DNA of 7,916 bases from Nitrospiraceae bacterium UBA6905 (GCA_002451165.1 DKBH01000089.1:38904-46819); one strand, 5' to 3'. Numbered from the stretch's first letter, positions 1 to 5,681 are shown. Notes: generated by a model from the sequence alone, not told the origin. A program made the numbers and translations.

Positions 1-797
1 CGGCAAAAAGACCCGTCGCGGGAAGCGGCCCGGGTGCAGCGGGACCGGGTGCTTTCTAAGGAAATCCGGCGAGTCCGCAAAGAGAACTTTGAGGTGTACG
101 GTGCCTGGAAGGTGTGGCTACAGCTCAACCGGGAAAACAGAGCAGTTGCGCGGTGTACGGCGGAGCGAGTGATGCGAACCATGGGGCTCCGGGGAGTAGT
201 TCGGGGCCGAACCTGCCGGACGACGGTATCGGACGGTTCGGTCGACCGTCCTGGGGATCTGGAGCAGCGGCAGTTCAGTGCGACGCGCCCGAATCAGCCT
301 TGGGTGGCAGATTTTACCTATGTGGCGACGTGGACGGGGTGTGTGTATGGTGCTTTTGTGATTGACGTGTTCTCCCGAGGTATCGTGGGGTGGCCAGTAG
401 CGCGCACGATGCGGACAGACCTTGTGCCGGATGCTCTGGAGCAGGCGCTCTGGTACCGGCGGGACACTGATGGATTGGTGCATCACAGCGACCGTGGGAG
501 CCAGTATCTGTCAATCCGCTATTCGGAGCGTCTGGCAGCAGCGGGGGTGGCACCGTCTGTTGGACGCCGGGGTGACTCCTACGACAACGCCTTGGCGGAA
601 ACGATAATTGGCCTCTATAGAACGGAGGTCGACATCGAGGGCCATGGCGGTCAATCGACATGGTGGAATACGCCACGCTGGAATGGGTCGACCGGTTCAA
701 TAACCGCCGGCTGCTCGCACCCATTGGCGATATCCCGCCGGCAGAGAGGGAAATTGAGTATTATAGTCAGCTGCAGGAGGCGACCGTTGCGGTCTGA
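1..797 (+). pseudogene. IS3-family transposase OrfB (DDE integrase core), 5'-partial and frameshifted
   Basis: The frame is open from base 1 (RQKDPSREAARVQRD...), so the protein begins upstream and the ATG at 34 is internal. The N-terminal part is the usual HTH_21-like stretch (EIRRVRKENFEVYGAWKVW). The rve catalytic core follows, with the first Asp in WVADFTY (codon 310-312), the second in HHSDRGSQY (490-492) and Glu in DNALAET (598-600). The last two are separated by 35 residues, as in the DD(35)E signature. After GTC at 628-630 the family sequence continues only in another frame, from 633 (HRGPWRSIDMVEYATLEWV) to a TGA at 795-797, with the typical NRRLL.PIGDIPPAE motif. One base is therefore missing at about 631-632. 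The catalytic residues are intact but the C-terminal segment is shifted. In the unshifted frame translation runs on to 1125 as a chimera. Confidence 0.88.
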
Positions 798-810
798 CTC
801 AAACACAACG

Positions 811-835
811 GTCTCCGGAATACCAGGGGGATTCA
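811..835 (-). repeat. Right terminal inverted repeat of the IS3-family element
   Basis: Read on the minus strand this is TGAATCCCCCTGGTATTCCG followed by GAGAC, the layout seen at IS3-group ends (TGA..CCCC..., then a GGAG block). It begins 14 bp after the restored transposase stop codon, the normal distance. The left partner lies outside the window. Confidence 0.7.
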
Positions 836-1125
836 CTGTCAATGTCTTTGAAGAGATTGCGCGCGTACTAAGGCCTGAGGGAGTATGTATAATGACGTTT
901 TCAAACCGCTGGTTCCCTCATAAGGCCATAAGGATCTGGAAGGAGCTCCATGAGTTTGAGCGTATGGGCCTGGTAATCGAGTATTTTCTGCGGTCGCGAA
1001 AGTTCAACAACATAGGGACCTATTCGATGAGGGGCTTACTACGGCCGGAAGATGATCAATATTTTCCTCAGTTGATGACTGCTGATCCGGTATACGCCGT
1101 GTGGGGGAAAAAGGTGGTCGACTAA
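836..1125 (+). pseudogene. SAM-dependent methyltransferase, C-terminal remnant
   Basis: From 838 to the TAA at 1123-1125 the frame encodes about 95 residues starting VNVFEEIARVLRPEG. This matches the end of class I methyltransferases of the UbiE/Methyltransf_11 type: the helix before strand 5, the LRPEG turn, the strand VCIMTFSNR, then a FPHKAIRIWKEL helix and a final DPVYAVWGKK strand. The SAM-binding glycine loop is absent because the N-terminal two thirds lie on the other side of the insertion sequence, outside the window. The stop overlaps a possible ATG of the next gene (TAATG at 1123-1127), so the two were probably co-transcribed before the insertion. The substrate is unknown. No start codon or ribosome site lies near 836, so the fragment is probably not expressed as a functional enzyme. 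Confidence 0.75.
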
Positions 1126-1157
1126 TGATGTGCAAAGAGGTTTTGGGGAAAGGATGC

Positions 1158-1964
1158 ATGCTGAAGTATGACTTTTTAAGTATTTTCAAGGGAAGCGCCA
1201 CCCCAGTAGGTCTTTATGCGCGTAATCGCTGGATCGGTCTGGACGATGACTCATGTTGGCAGAAAGACTTTGACAAGACGGTTGCAGCGCTCAGGAAAGG
1301 ACAACTCGCAAACTGCAGCTGGGATACTTCTCCCCTACTGACCATTCACAGACTCTTTGGTCTTCACCTGACCGTCCGTCAACCTGACGACGATATTGAC
1401 AAAGCATTAGAATGGCTGGTCTTCACACTTGATACTCTTCCTAACGCTCAAATCAGTACCTTATTCGGAAAACAGCTTTCATCAAAGATCGAGAATCTGC
1501 CATTTGTAGATGGTGATGTAGCTGACTTATTTAAAGCAGCGGTCCTTTTTCTCTCAACGATATTCGGGAAGGGCGAGGAAGAAGCCGTCGCAAGAATATT
1601 TCAAGAGGTGATGGCTCGCTTTGATATTAAGCGGCGTCGATGGACTAGCCTCGCATCAACTCAGAATTTTCTCAGAGCGTTTGTCGTGCATCCGGAATAT
1701 AAACATAGCGAAATGATACATAAAGTGGTCAGACTGTTTGCAGACATGCAGAGCAAATCAGGCACATGGAATGGACGCATTAACTCTTAGTTGCTTATCA
1801 ATGCCTTAGGTCATCTTGATATGGACGCCGCAAAAAGACAGCTCATTTCATCTTTGCGCGGGCTAAGTCATAAGCAGAATAGCGACGGATCATGGGGAAG
1901 AAGTGAAAAAGAGTGGAAACCCTTCTTAATAAGCCATGCCATGAAAAGAATGTCGGCATTGTGA
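1158..1964 (+). pseudogene. Alpha/alpha-toroid (terpene cyclase/prenyltransferase-like) protein interrupted by TAG
   Basis: The product would be about 268 residues, all helical in character. It has two short repeats of the prenyltransferase/squalene-cyclase type: QSKSGTWNG just before the break and QNSDGSWGR near the end, plus GQLANCSWD near the N-terminus. The frame is interrupted by TAG at 1788-1790 but continues in the same frame, still family-like (LLINALGHLD..., then the QNSDGSWG repeat), to TGA at 1962-1964. This is a nonsense change, not a frameshift. The start at 1158 is preferred because GGGGAAAGG lies 4 nt upstream; an in-frame ATG at 1125 overlapping the methyltransferase stop is the alternative (279 residues). 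I see no clear DxDD cyclase motif, so a catalytic role is not supported. The first 210 or so residues could still be made as a truncated protein. Confidence 0.65.
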
Positions 1965-2173
1965 ACATTTGCTTCTCCTGCAAAGCTATAGTTCTTATGG
2001 TATGCTCTCTGGGTTTGACTTAGTCCTAAAAGACTATCATTCAATTGGGCGAGCTATGCGTCTGTTAAACGAAAAGTACCCGTAAGACACTGTTCGCCAG
2101 ATGGTTTTTTTTCGGCGATAGCATTGGCCCACTGTCATAGTCATGACATGTGCACACAGCCTGAGACATTGCC

Positions 2174-2824
2174 TCACTCTGGCTCTGTATCGACTGGAAT
2201 CAGGATCTCATTCCGGCGTAGAAACCATGGCGTAAAAGGCGGATTGTAGCGTGCCCAAACGGCTTTCCCTAAAATTCTATATCCCTTCTGCTTAATCCAG
2301 TATTCCAGTTCTCCCAGGTATCGTCGGTAACGCTGTTCGCTCCACGTTCCGGAATACCTTACGGTTGCCATCCTGTGCGCCGGAACCAATCGCACCTTTA
2401 CCGCAGGATCGTCTGGCAGCGGAATGGTCTCCATCGTATATTTTGCGGGCATCGTGAAAGAAACCGCCCAGCCTTCTTCAATACGACGCTGCCCAACCGG
2501 AGCTGTCATCGCTATCTTCTCAGACGCCGCTTCCTGAGATACAGGCGCCGTCATCAAGATCTTAAAGTTCGCTTTGTTCTTCCCTGATATATACGCAAAG
2601 AGCCTGTTAAAAGCTATGCTTCCTGCACTTTCAAGAGTTCCATCTACTATGATCTCTGCTACGATATAGGGCGGATAGTCGCGAATCTCATAATTGCCGT
2701 CCGTGCTTACAACATCATATTTAGCCTCCTCTACAGTCACAATACATCCTCCAAGGATAGATATAACCAAGGTTGCAACAATGATAAGAACTATTCGATC
2801 TTTACAAAACAATTTTCTGCACAT
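2174..2824 (-). CDS. SOUL-family heme-binding-like lipoprotein
   Basis: The 216-residue protein starts with a hydrophobic segment (about residues 10-24) and a lipobox LGGC with the acceptor Cys at 27, so it should be a lipid-anchored envelope protein. Residues about 32-212 match the SOUL/HBP fold: the opening YDVVSTDGNYEIRDYPPYIVA, the AFNRLFAYISGKN block, the paired motifs ILMTAPV and IAMTAPV, VSFTMPAKYTMETIPLP, and the closing RRNEILIPV. Length is normal for bacterial secreted members. SOUL proteins are linked to heme or tetrapyrrole binding by their eukaryotic relatives; the bacterial role is not established. The ribosome site is poor (GAAGG too close to the ATG). The start lies 34 bp inside the end of the upstream split-barrel pseudogene, which suggests translation was once coupled to that gene. 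No intrinsic terminator is visible downstream. Confidence 0.9.
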   Translation of the reverse strand: MCRKLFCKDRIVLIIVATLVISILGGCIVTVEEAKYDVVSTDGNYEIRDYPPYIVAEIIVDGTLESAGSIAFNRLFAYISGKNKANFKILMTAPVSQEAASEKIAMTAPVGQRRIEEGWAVSFTMPAKYTMETIPLPDDPAVKVRLVPAHRMATVRYSGTWSEQRYRRYLGELEYWIKQKGYRILGKAVWARYNPPFTPWFLRRNEILIPVDTEPE

Positions 2825-3295
2825 GCCTTCATAATGAAAAAAGCGTACTGTACTTTATAGTTCTTTTCAGCCAGCGTTGCATCTAAATATTTGAGCTTGG
2901 CAGGTGTCACCTTGATAACATTCATGAAAGCAGGCAAAGACCAGGCTGTATTCTGCGAACCCCCGTGTCTCTAATAAGCCTGGATTCCCTCATTAAAAGA
3001 TACTCGAGCCTTTTCCCCCGGTTTCAGCAGAGCCTATTATTTGCTCACCCTTAATGTCTGACTATCCCGTGAAATCAGCATGGATGGCTACAGAGACATG
3101 TGGATTGCGTTCACTATTTTCGATTTTCTTTCCCCCTTCAGCAGGAATGTATAGAGTTGTTCCAACTGGAAAGAACTCTACAGTAGATGCTCGTGGGATA
3201 TTATCGGAGCACGTAGCCACCACACGAAGAGGACACGTTTCAAGAAGTCTGATAATTAAATGTTCCACATGTTCCAGCTTCAGTTCACAATCCAT
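2791..3295 (-). pseudogene. Pyridoxamine 5'-phosphate oxidase-like (FMN split-barrel) protein, decayed
   Basis: The first 77 codons (ATG at 3295) give a typical N-terminus of small PNPOx-like proteins: an LIIRLLETCPLRVVATC strand, PRASTVEFFPVG, TLYIPAEGGKK, then NPHVSVAIHADFTG. A TAG at 3064-3062 stops this frame where a Trp would fit (ADFTG-[W]-SDIKGEQIIGSAE). Reading on, an AAAA run at 2995-2998 (TTTT on the coding strand) holds one base too many. After correcting it the family C-terminus follows (NEGIQAY, then FMNVIKVTPAKLKYLDATLA) to a TAG at 2793-2791. A further TAG lies at 2973-2971. Corrected length is about 167 residues, normal for the family, so gene ends are intact and only point lesions destroyed it. 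It lies directly upstream of, and overlaps, the SOUL lipoprotein gene. The ribosome site (TAGG) is weak. Confidence 0.8.
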
Positions 3296-3402
3296 AACCT
3301 AAAAACTAAAACCTCTCATAAGATGACTATTACTGGTAATAACCTTTACTGAATAAATCATAGCAAAACATGCGAGATACGGGAAGCAATCCTCGTAATA
3401 TT

Positions 3403-3600
3403 CTATTCATGACTGTTATCGATTACTGTGAGAAATCGAACCTTTTCTTTTTTGCGCAGTTGTAACACTCTTTCTATCAATTCTGCTCCACGAGGACCAG
3501 GGAGCCCCTCGTCGTCAAAGACTCTATGAAACAATCATCTGATCAAACGGCGTTGTTTTGACTTTTTCCAGCGTAGCTGAACTTTCTCATGGACGTTTGT
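3403..3600 (-). pseudogene. Unrecognised decayed gene, copy A
   Basis: In one minus-strand frame this segment reads VHEKVQLRWKKSKQRR, a TGA at 3535-3533, then LFHRVFDDEGLPGPRGAE and LIERVLQLRKKEKVRFLTV, ending at TAG 3405-3403. The copy at 4710-4990 encodes nearly the same peptide with Trp in place of the TGA. Differences between the copies in the conserved 35-codon stretch are few and about half silent, which argues for past coding in this frame. I do not recognise the family. It lies inside repeat A and no intact version exists in the window. Confidence 0.35.
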
Positions 3601-3653
3601 ACTCCTGTAGCCTTTGGAAGAATCACGTTACTCTATGAAGGCGATCAGCTGAG
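3426..3653. repeat. Direct repeat A (about 228 bp)
   Basis: This segment, from CTGTGAGAAATCGAACC to GCTGAG, recurs at 4799-5027 in the same orientation, 1373 bp downstream. The first 130 bp are about 94% identical by eye; the rest is about 80-85% with a one-base indel. Weaker similarity continues to the right (CCTGACCTCTGCCGCAGTAG at 3722 against CCTGACATCTGCCGGAAGTAG at 5092). Confidence 0.9.
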
Positions 3654-3948
3654 ATTATCTTGTCACGCAAAGGAGAAGAATCTTCCGAATCCTTCCACCT
3701 CCGAGGTGGAGCTGGAGGTTGCCTGACCTCTGCCGCAGTAGGGCTGAGTTGAAGAGGAACGTGCGTCTCGTCGACGTCACAGTAGGCTTGTGAAAGTGAC
3801 TATAATGAAATCTGCTACACCTGCTACCAAACAGCCAGTCGATCATCTCACGAGGATTGCCAGTTGAACCTTAGAGTCTTTTGGGGTAACTCAGAGGAGG
3901 CTTGTTGGGTGACTACAGATCTGTAATGACCTGTAATCACCCATATCT
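3654..3948. other. Gene-free stretch between repeat A and the tRNA remnant
   Basis: No convincing gene is seen. The first 125 bp or so keep weak similarity to 5028-5150 next to repeat B, so the ancestral duplicated unit was longer than the clear repeat. It contains an internal palindrome CCACCTCCGAGGTGG at 3697-3711 and a short tandem pair CTGTAATGAC/CTGTAATCAC at 3921-3940. Neither has an assigned role. Confidence 0.4.
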
Positions 3949-3971
3949 GAAAAATACGCCATATGCTGGCG
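3949..3971 (-). terminator. Weak intrinsic terminator after tRNA-Glu remnant 1
   Basis: On the minus strand CGCCA-GCATA-TGGCG forms a 5-bp stem that starts in the tRNA CCA end and is followed by TATTTTTC. The stem is short, so termination would be weak. Confidence 0.35.
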
Positions 3972-4036
3972 TCCAGAGCGAGATTCGAACCCGCGTCACC
4001 GACTTGAAAGGGCGAGCCACGTCTAACGAAGCAGAC
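3967..4036 (-). pseudogene. Degenerate tRNA-Glu(UUC)
   Basis: Read on the minus strand, the 3' half is tRNA-like: anticodon arm 4015-3999 with loop CTTTCAA (anticodon TTC, glutamate), a 4-base variable loop, a T arm 3994-3978 with loop TTCGAAT and five paired positions, acceptor strand TCTGGAC, then G and an encoded CCA. The 5' half is damaged. The putative acceptor strand GTCTGCT pairs with only the first three bases plus two wobbles, and the D arm is about 8 nt too short (67 nt in all where about 75 is usual). The anticodon stem has one mismatch. It is therefore a tRNA pseudogene or recombination product, not a working gene. It lies just downstream of the small secreted-protein gene. Confidence 0.65.
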
Positions 4037-4065
4037 AAAACAAGCCGGGCATTTGGCAGTCGCAG

Positions 4066-4479
4066 TCACCGGTAATGCCTGCCGGCATAACGGTCCCGAC
4101 CAGTATAACGAACCCGGCGGTCTTCCTTATACCCTCTGTGACTGCGATAGTCCCTCTCATACCCGTAGCCCCTGTTCCAATTGCGGCCATAATATCCCTC
4201 GTACCTGGGGGCGCTGTAATACACTCTGGTTCGTCCCAAATATGGCGCAACATAGTACGCACCGTAGTAGTTTGGAGCAGGGTAAGTAACAGGGTAGTAT
4301 GCAGCAGGCCTGTAATGGTCATGCTCATGAGATATTGCACTAAGTACCGGCAAGAAGAAAAACGACGCAGCTATCAGCGCTGCCGTTCCAGGGTCCATAG
4401 CATCAGCCCTTTTATTTTCCGCCAGGATAAGACCTCCTGCCAGCACCAGCACCAGACTTATCGAGATCAGCTTCTTCAT
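4066..4479 (-). CDS. Small secreted Tyr/Arg/Gly-rich protein
   Basis: The 137-residue product has a signal peptide (MKKLISISLVLVLAGGLIL..., likely cut after ADA at residue 27) and a second apolar segment at about 32-50 (GTAALIAASFFFLPVLSAIS) that may hold it in the membrane. A low-complexity tail follows: AAYYPVTYPAPNYYGAYY, then GRNWNRGYGYERDYRSHRGY, ending in GRHYR. The start at 4479 is chosen because GGGGGAAG lies 4 nt upstream and the signal peptide begins there; an in-frame ATG at 4524 would add 15 charged residues before it. Such Tyr/Pro/Arg-rich exported proteins are common in environmental Gram-negatives, but I cannot name a function. It is the only intact gene between the two tRNA-Glu remnants. 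No homopolymer or frameshift damage is seen. Confidence 0.75.
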   Translation of the reverse strand: MKKLISISLVLVLAGGLILAENKRADAMDPGTAALIAASFFFLPVLSAISHEHDHYRPAAYYPVTYPAPNYYGAYYVAPYLGRTRVYYSAPRYEGYYGRNWNRGYGYERDYRSHRGYKEDRRVRYTGRDRYAGRHYR

Positions 4480-4483
4480 TTTT

Positions 4484-4491
4484 CTTCCCCC
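4484..4491 (-). promoter_or_regulatory. Ribosome binding site fixing the start at 4479
   Basis: GGGGGAAG on the minus strand ends 4 nt before the ATG at 4479. The longer alternative start at 4524 has no comparable site. Confidence 0.6.
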
Positions 4492-4608
4492 TTTCGGCCT
4501 TTCTGTTAAAAAAAAGCTTATCAAATCAAGATGAAGAAAGAGCGAAGGGATTATGAAGAATTGTGAAGATGGCCGGCCGGGAATCTATCACAAATTTATC
4601 ACAGGGAG

Positions 4609-4641
4609 GGAAAAGAAAAGGGGCTGCATCGCTACAACCCT
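4609..4641 (-). terminator. Intrinsic terminator behind tRNA-Glu remnant 2
   Basis: On the minus strand GGGTTGTA-GCGA-TGCAGCCC makes an 8-bp stem (with G-U pairs) and a GCGA tetraloop, followed by CTTTTCTTTTCC. It starts 11 nt after the tRNA CCA end, the usual place for a tRNA terminator, so this tRNA end is probably the original chromosomal one. Confidence 0.7.
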
Positions 4642-4652
4642 CCGATATTATT

Positions 4653-4681
4653 GGCGTCCCCGGCGGGATTCGAAACCGCGC
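4653..4681 (-). pseudogene. tRNA-Glu 3'-end remnant
   Basis: The minus strand reads CGCGG-TTTCGAAT-CCCGC, CGGGGAC, G, CCA: a T arm, acceptor strand, discriminator and CCA matching tRNA-Glu and agreeing with remnant 1 at 24 of 29 positions. The T stem has lost its closing pair (T where the conserved G53 belongs). No anticodon or D arm can be folded upstream, so only the last 30 nt or so survive. Such 3' ends are left by integrases that use tRNA genes as attachment sites. Confidence 0.6.
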
Positions 4682-4704
4682 CGAATGATTTGTAAGTTGG
4701 CGCG
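4679..4704. repeat. Inverted repeat upstream of the tRNA-Glu 3' remnant
   Basis: GCGCCGA (4679-4685) pairs with TTGGCGC (4698-4704) across a 12-nt loop, exactly where the anticodon and D arms of the tRNA should be. It could be a recombination footprint or chance. Confidence 0.3.
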
Positions 4705-4709
4705 TATGT

Positions 4710-4990
4710 AATGTTGATATTCAGACGATCCTTTGTCCAGTGTGATAATAACCGTTCGTACTCCTCACTGTGATCAGCATAATCTTGTGTGTCGAGCTCT
4801 GTGAGAAATCGAACCTTTTCTGTTTTACGCAGTTGTAGCGCTCTTTCTATCAATTCTGCTCCACGAGGACCAGGGAGCCCATCGTCGTCAAAAACTCTAT
4901 GAAACAACCATCTGATAAAACGGCGTTGCCTCTGACTTTTTCCAGTGCATCTGAACTTTCTCCCGGCCGTTTGTACTCCCGCAGCTCTTG
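4710..4990 (-). pseudogene. Unrecognised decayed gene, copy B
   Basis: The minus strand encodes REKVQMHWKKSE, then (after one surplus base near 4925 compared with copy A) QRRFIRWLFHRVFDDDG, LPGPRGAELIERALQLRKTE, KVRFLTELDTQDYADHSEEY and ERLLSHWTKDRLNI. The frame stays open through the tRNA remnant to 4632, so its natural C-terminus is lost. Copy A diverges after KVRFLTV and stops, so the copies share only the central part. Family unknown; the composition is that of a soluble charged protein. Confidence 0.4.
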
Positions 4991-5027
4991 GAAGAATCAG
5001 GTTACTTCATGAAGGCGCTGAGCTGAG
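4799..5027. repeat. Direct repeat B (about 229 bp)
   Basis: This is the partner of 3426-3653 in the same orientation. It retains Trp (TGG) where repeat A has TGA on the minus strand, but has its own one-base insertion, so both copies are broken in different ways. Confidence 0.9.
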
Positions 5028-5280
5028 CGGTTCTGTGCGCGTTCGCTAGGACCTGCCGCTGATGAACGGGGCGAGCTCGCGGGTCTCGTACCCTGACATC
5101 TGCCGGAAGTAGACACCTTAGAAGATCGCACTGCCTGCGGGTAGCGGCATCCTCTGCACGACTCTTGACCTGAGGGAAAACCTGTGTCTGGTGCGCGTTC
5201 ACAAAACTGATGAGGCAATGCTCTCCGGTCTGAAATGATATATTGTGCAGTCTTTCTTCCTTGATAAGGGAGGTGATCAT
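5028..5280. other. Stretch right of repeat B without a recognised gene
   Basis: The first half keeps weak similarity to the sequence right of repeat A. Minus-strand frames here give fragments such as FRQMSGYETRELAPFISGR and MKTVFLLGQPIAVFHMITS that look protein-like but lie in different frames and are broken by stops. They could be the upstream part of the same decayed gene as copy B. I recognise no family. Confidence 0.3.
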
Positions 5281-5307
5281 ATGAAACACAGCGATCGGCT
5301 GCCCTAA
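5265..5307 (+). promoter_or_regulatory. Very strong Shine-Dalgarno with an 8-codon ORF
   Basis: TAAGGGAGGTGATC (5265-5278) almost fully complements the 16S rRNA 3' tail and sits 7 nt before ATG 5281. That ATG opens only MKHSDRLP followed by TAA at 5305-5307. It precedes the operon that begins at 5433. It may be a leader peptide, the stump of a lost gene, or chance; the reverse strand equally resembles a 16S rRNA 3' tail. Confidence 0.25.
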
Positions 5308-5432
5308 CAGAAACACCGTTTTCATGAAATTTTCTGAGCCTGTCATAGCAGGGCGGATCCTGCTTATTCTTCGTTTCCGTCGAGGAATGGCGTTGCTTGA
5401 CCTGCCGGAAGGGTTTGAGGTATTTTTCATTT

Positions 5433-5681
5433 ATGGATCGTGCATCGCTCGCGCTTACCGTCACTGGTATCTTTTTCATCACCATGGTTTTCAATCTCTT
5501 TTTTGGCCGTCTCCGGGCAAAGGTCAGAAAATATTCGCTGAAATGGTTCCTCTATATCCACCTGCCCATTCCCTTCATTATCGCCGCACGGGTCCATTAC
5601 GGTCTTGACTATCGCTATGTTCCGCTTTTTGTCCTCGCTGCTGCAGCAGGGCAGCTCTTTGGCGGCAGGCTGGAGTTCTGA
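5433..5681 (+). CDS. Small membrane protein with three predicted helices
   Basis: The 82-residue product starts MDRASLALTVTG. It has hydrophobic segments at about 5-24, 36-52 and 62-77, separated by a basic loop (GRLRAKVRKYSLK) that should face the cytoplasm. The second segment carries His43 and His55 (YIHLPIPFIIAARVHYG), 12 residues apart. This spacing recalls heme-ligating helices of cytochrome b561-like proteins, but one helix with two His is weak evidence and I do not assign a family. The ATG at 5433 is preferred over a TTG at 5397 because the hydrophobic segment begins there; GAGG lies 12 nt upstream, somewhat far. The stop is 3 nt before the dehydrogenase start, so it is the first visible gene of the operon. 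Confidence 0.7.
   Translation: MDRASLALTVTGIFFITMVFNLFFGRLRAKVRKYSLKWFLYIHLPIPFIIAARVHYGLDYRYVPLFVLAAAAGQLFGGRLEF
5672..5675 (+). promoter_or_regulatory. Ribosome binding site for the GTG-started dehydrogenase
   Basis: GGAG, inside the last codons of the membrane-protein gene, ends 9 nt before the GTG at 5685 and supports this non-ATG start, whose product MRAAILKEPG is the standard beginning of this family. Confidence 0.6.

Larger units (their letters stand above)
1..835 (+). mobile_element. Right part of an IS3-family insertion sequence
   Basis: The segment carries the OrfB transposase of an IS3-type element and ends in a 25-bp terminal inverted repeat at 811-835 whose outward end reads TGAATCCCC, resembling the TGAACCGCCCC ends I recall for IS3-group elements. 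Immediately beyond 835 the sequence turns into the coding frame of an unrelated methyltransferase, which sets the boundary. The left end, OrfA and the left repeat lie outside the window, so the target duplication cannot be checked. A one-base deletion in the transposase makes this copy probably inactive by itself. Confidence 0.8.

Noticed and set aside
2002..2085. 27-codon ORF (MLSGFDLVLKDYHSIG...) in the 209-bp gap after the toroid gene
   Set aside because: No ribosome site, no recognisable family and a length expected by chance.
2133..2148. Hairpin TGTCAT-AGTC-ATGACA between the toroid and SOUL genes
   Set aside because: No T run follows the stem on either strand, so it is not a credible terminator.
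3848..4069. 73-residue minus-strand ORF across tRNA remnant 1
   Set aside because: Its SPFQVGDAGSNLALDA stretch is just the translation of a tRNA-Glu anticodon and T arm, a known source of false ORFs.
4066..4524. Longer 152-residue form of the secreted protein
   Set aside because: The extra 15 residues are charged, precede the signal peptide and have no ribosome site; the start at 4479 fits better.
4586..4605. Repeated TATCACA (11-bp spacing) upstream of the secreted-protein gene as an operator
   Set aside because: Two short A/T-rich repeats alone are not enough, and no matching promoter boxes were seen.
5002..5494. Two overlapping minus-strand ORFs (142 and 165 codons) right of repeat B
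   Set aside because: They shadow each other, overlap the membrane-protein gene on the other strand, and their compositions change along their length; only short parts look protein-like.
5324..5608. 94-codon plus-strand ORF overlapping the small membrane-protein gene
   Set aside because: Its second half is the out-of-frame reading of the membrane protein and it has no clear ribosome site.
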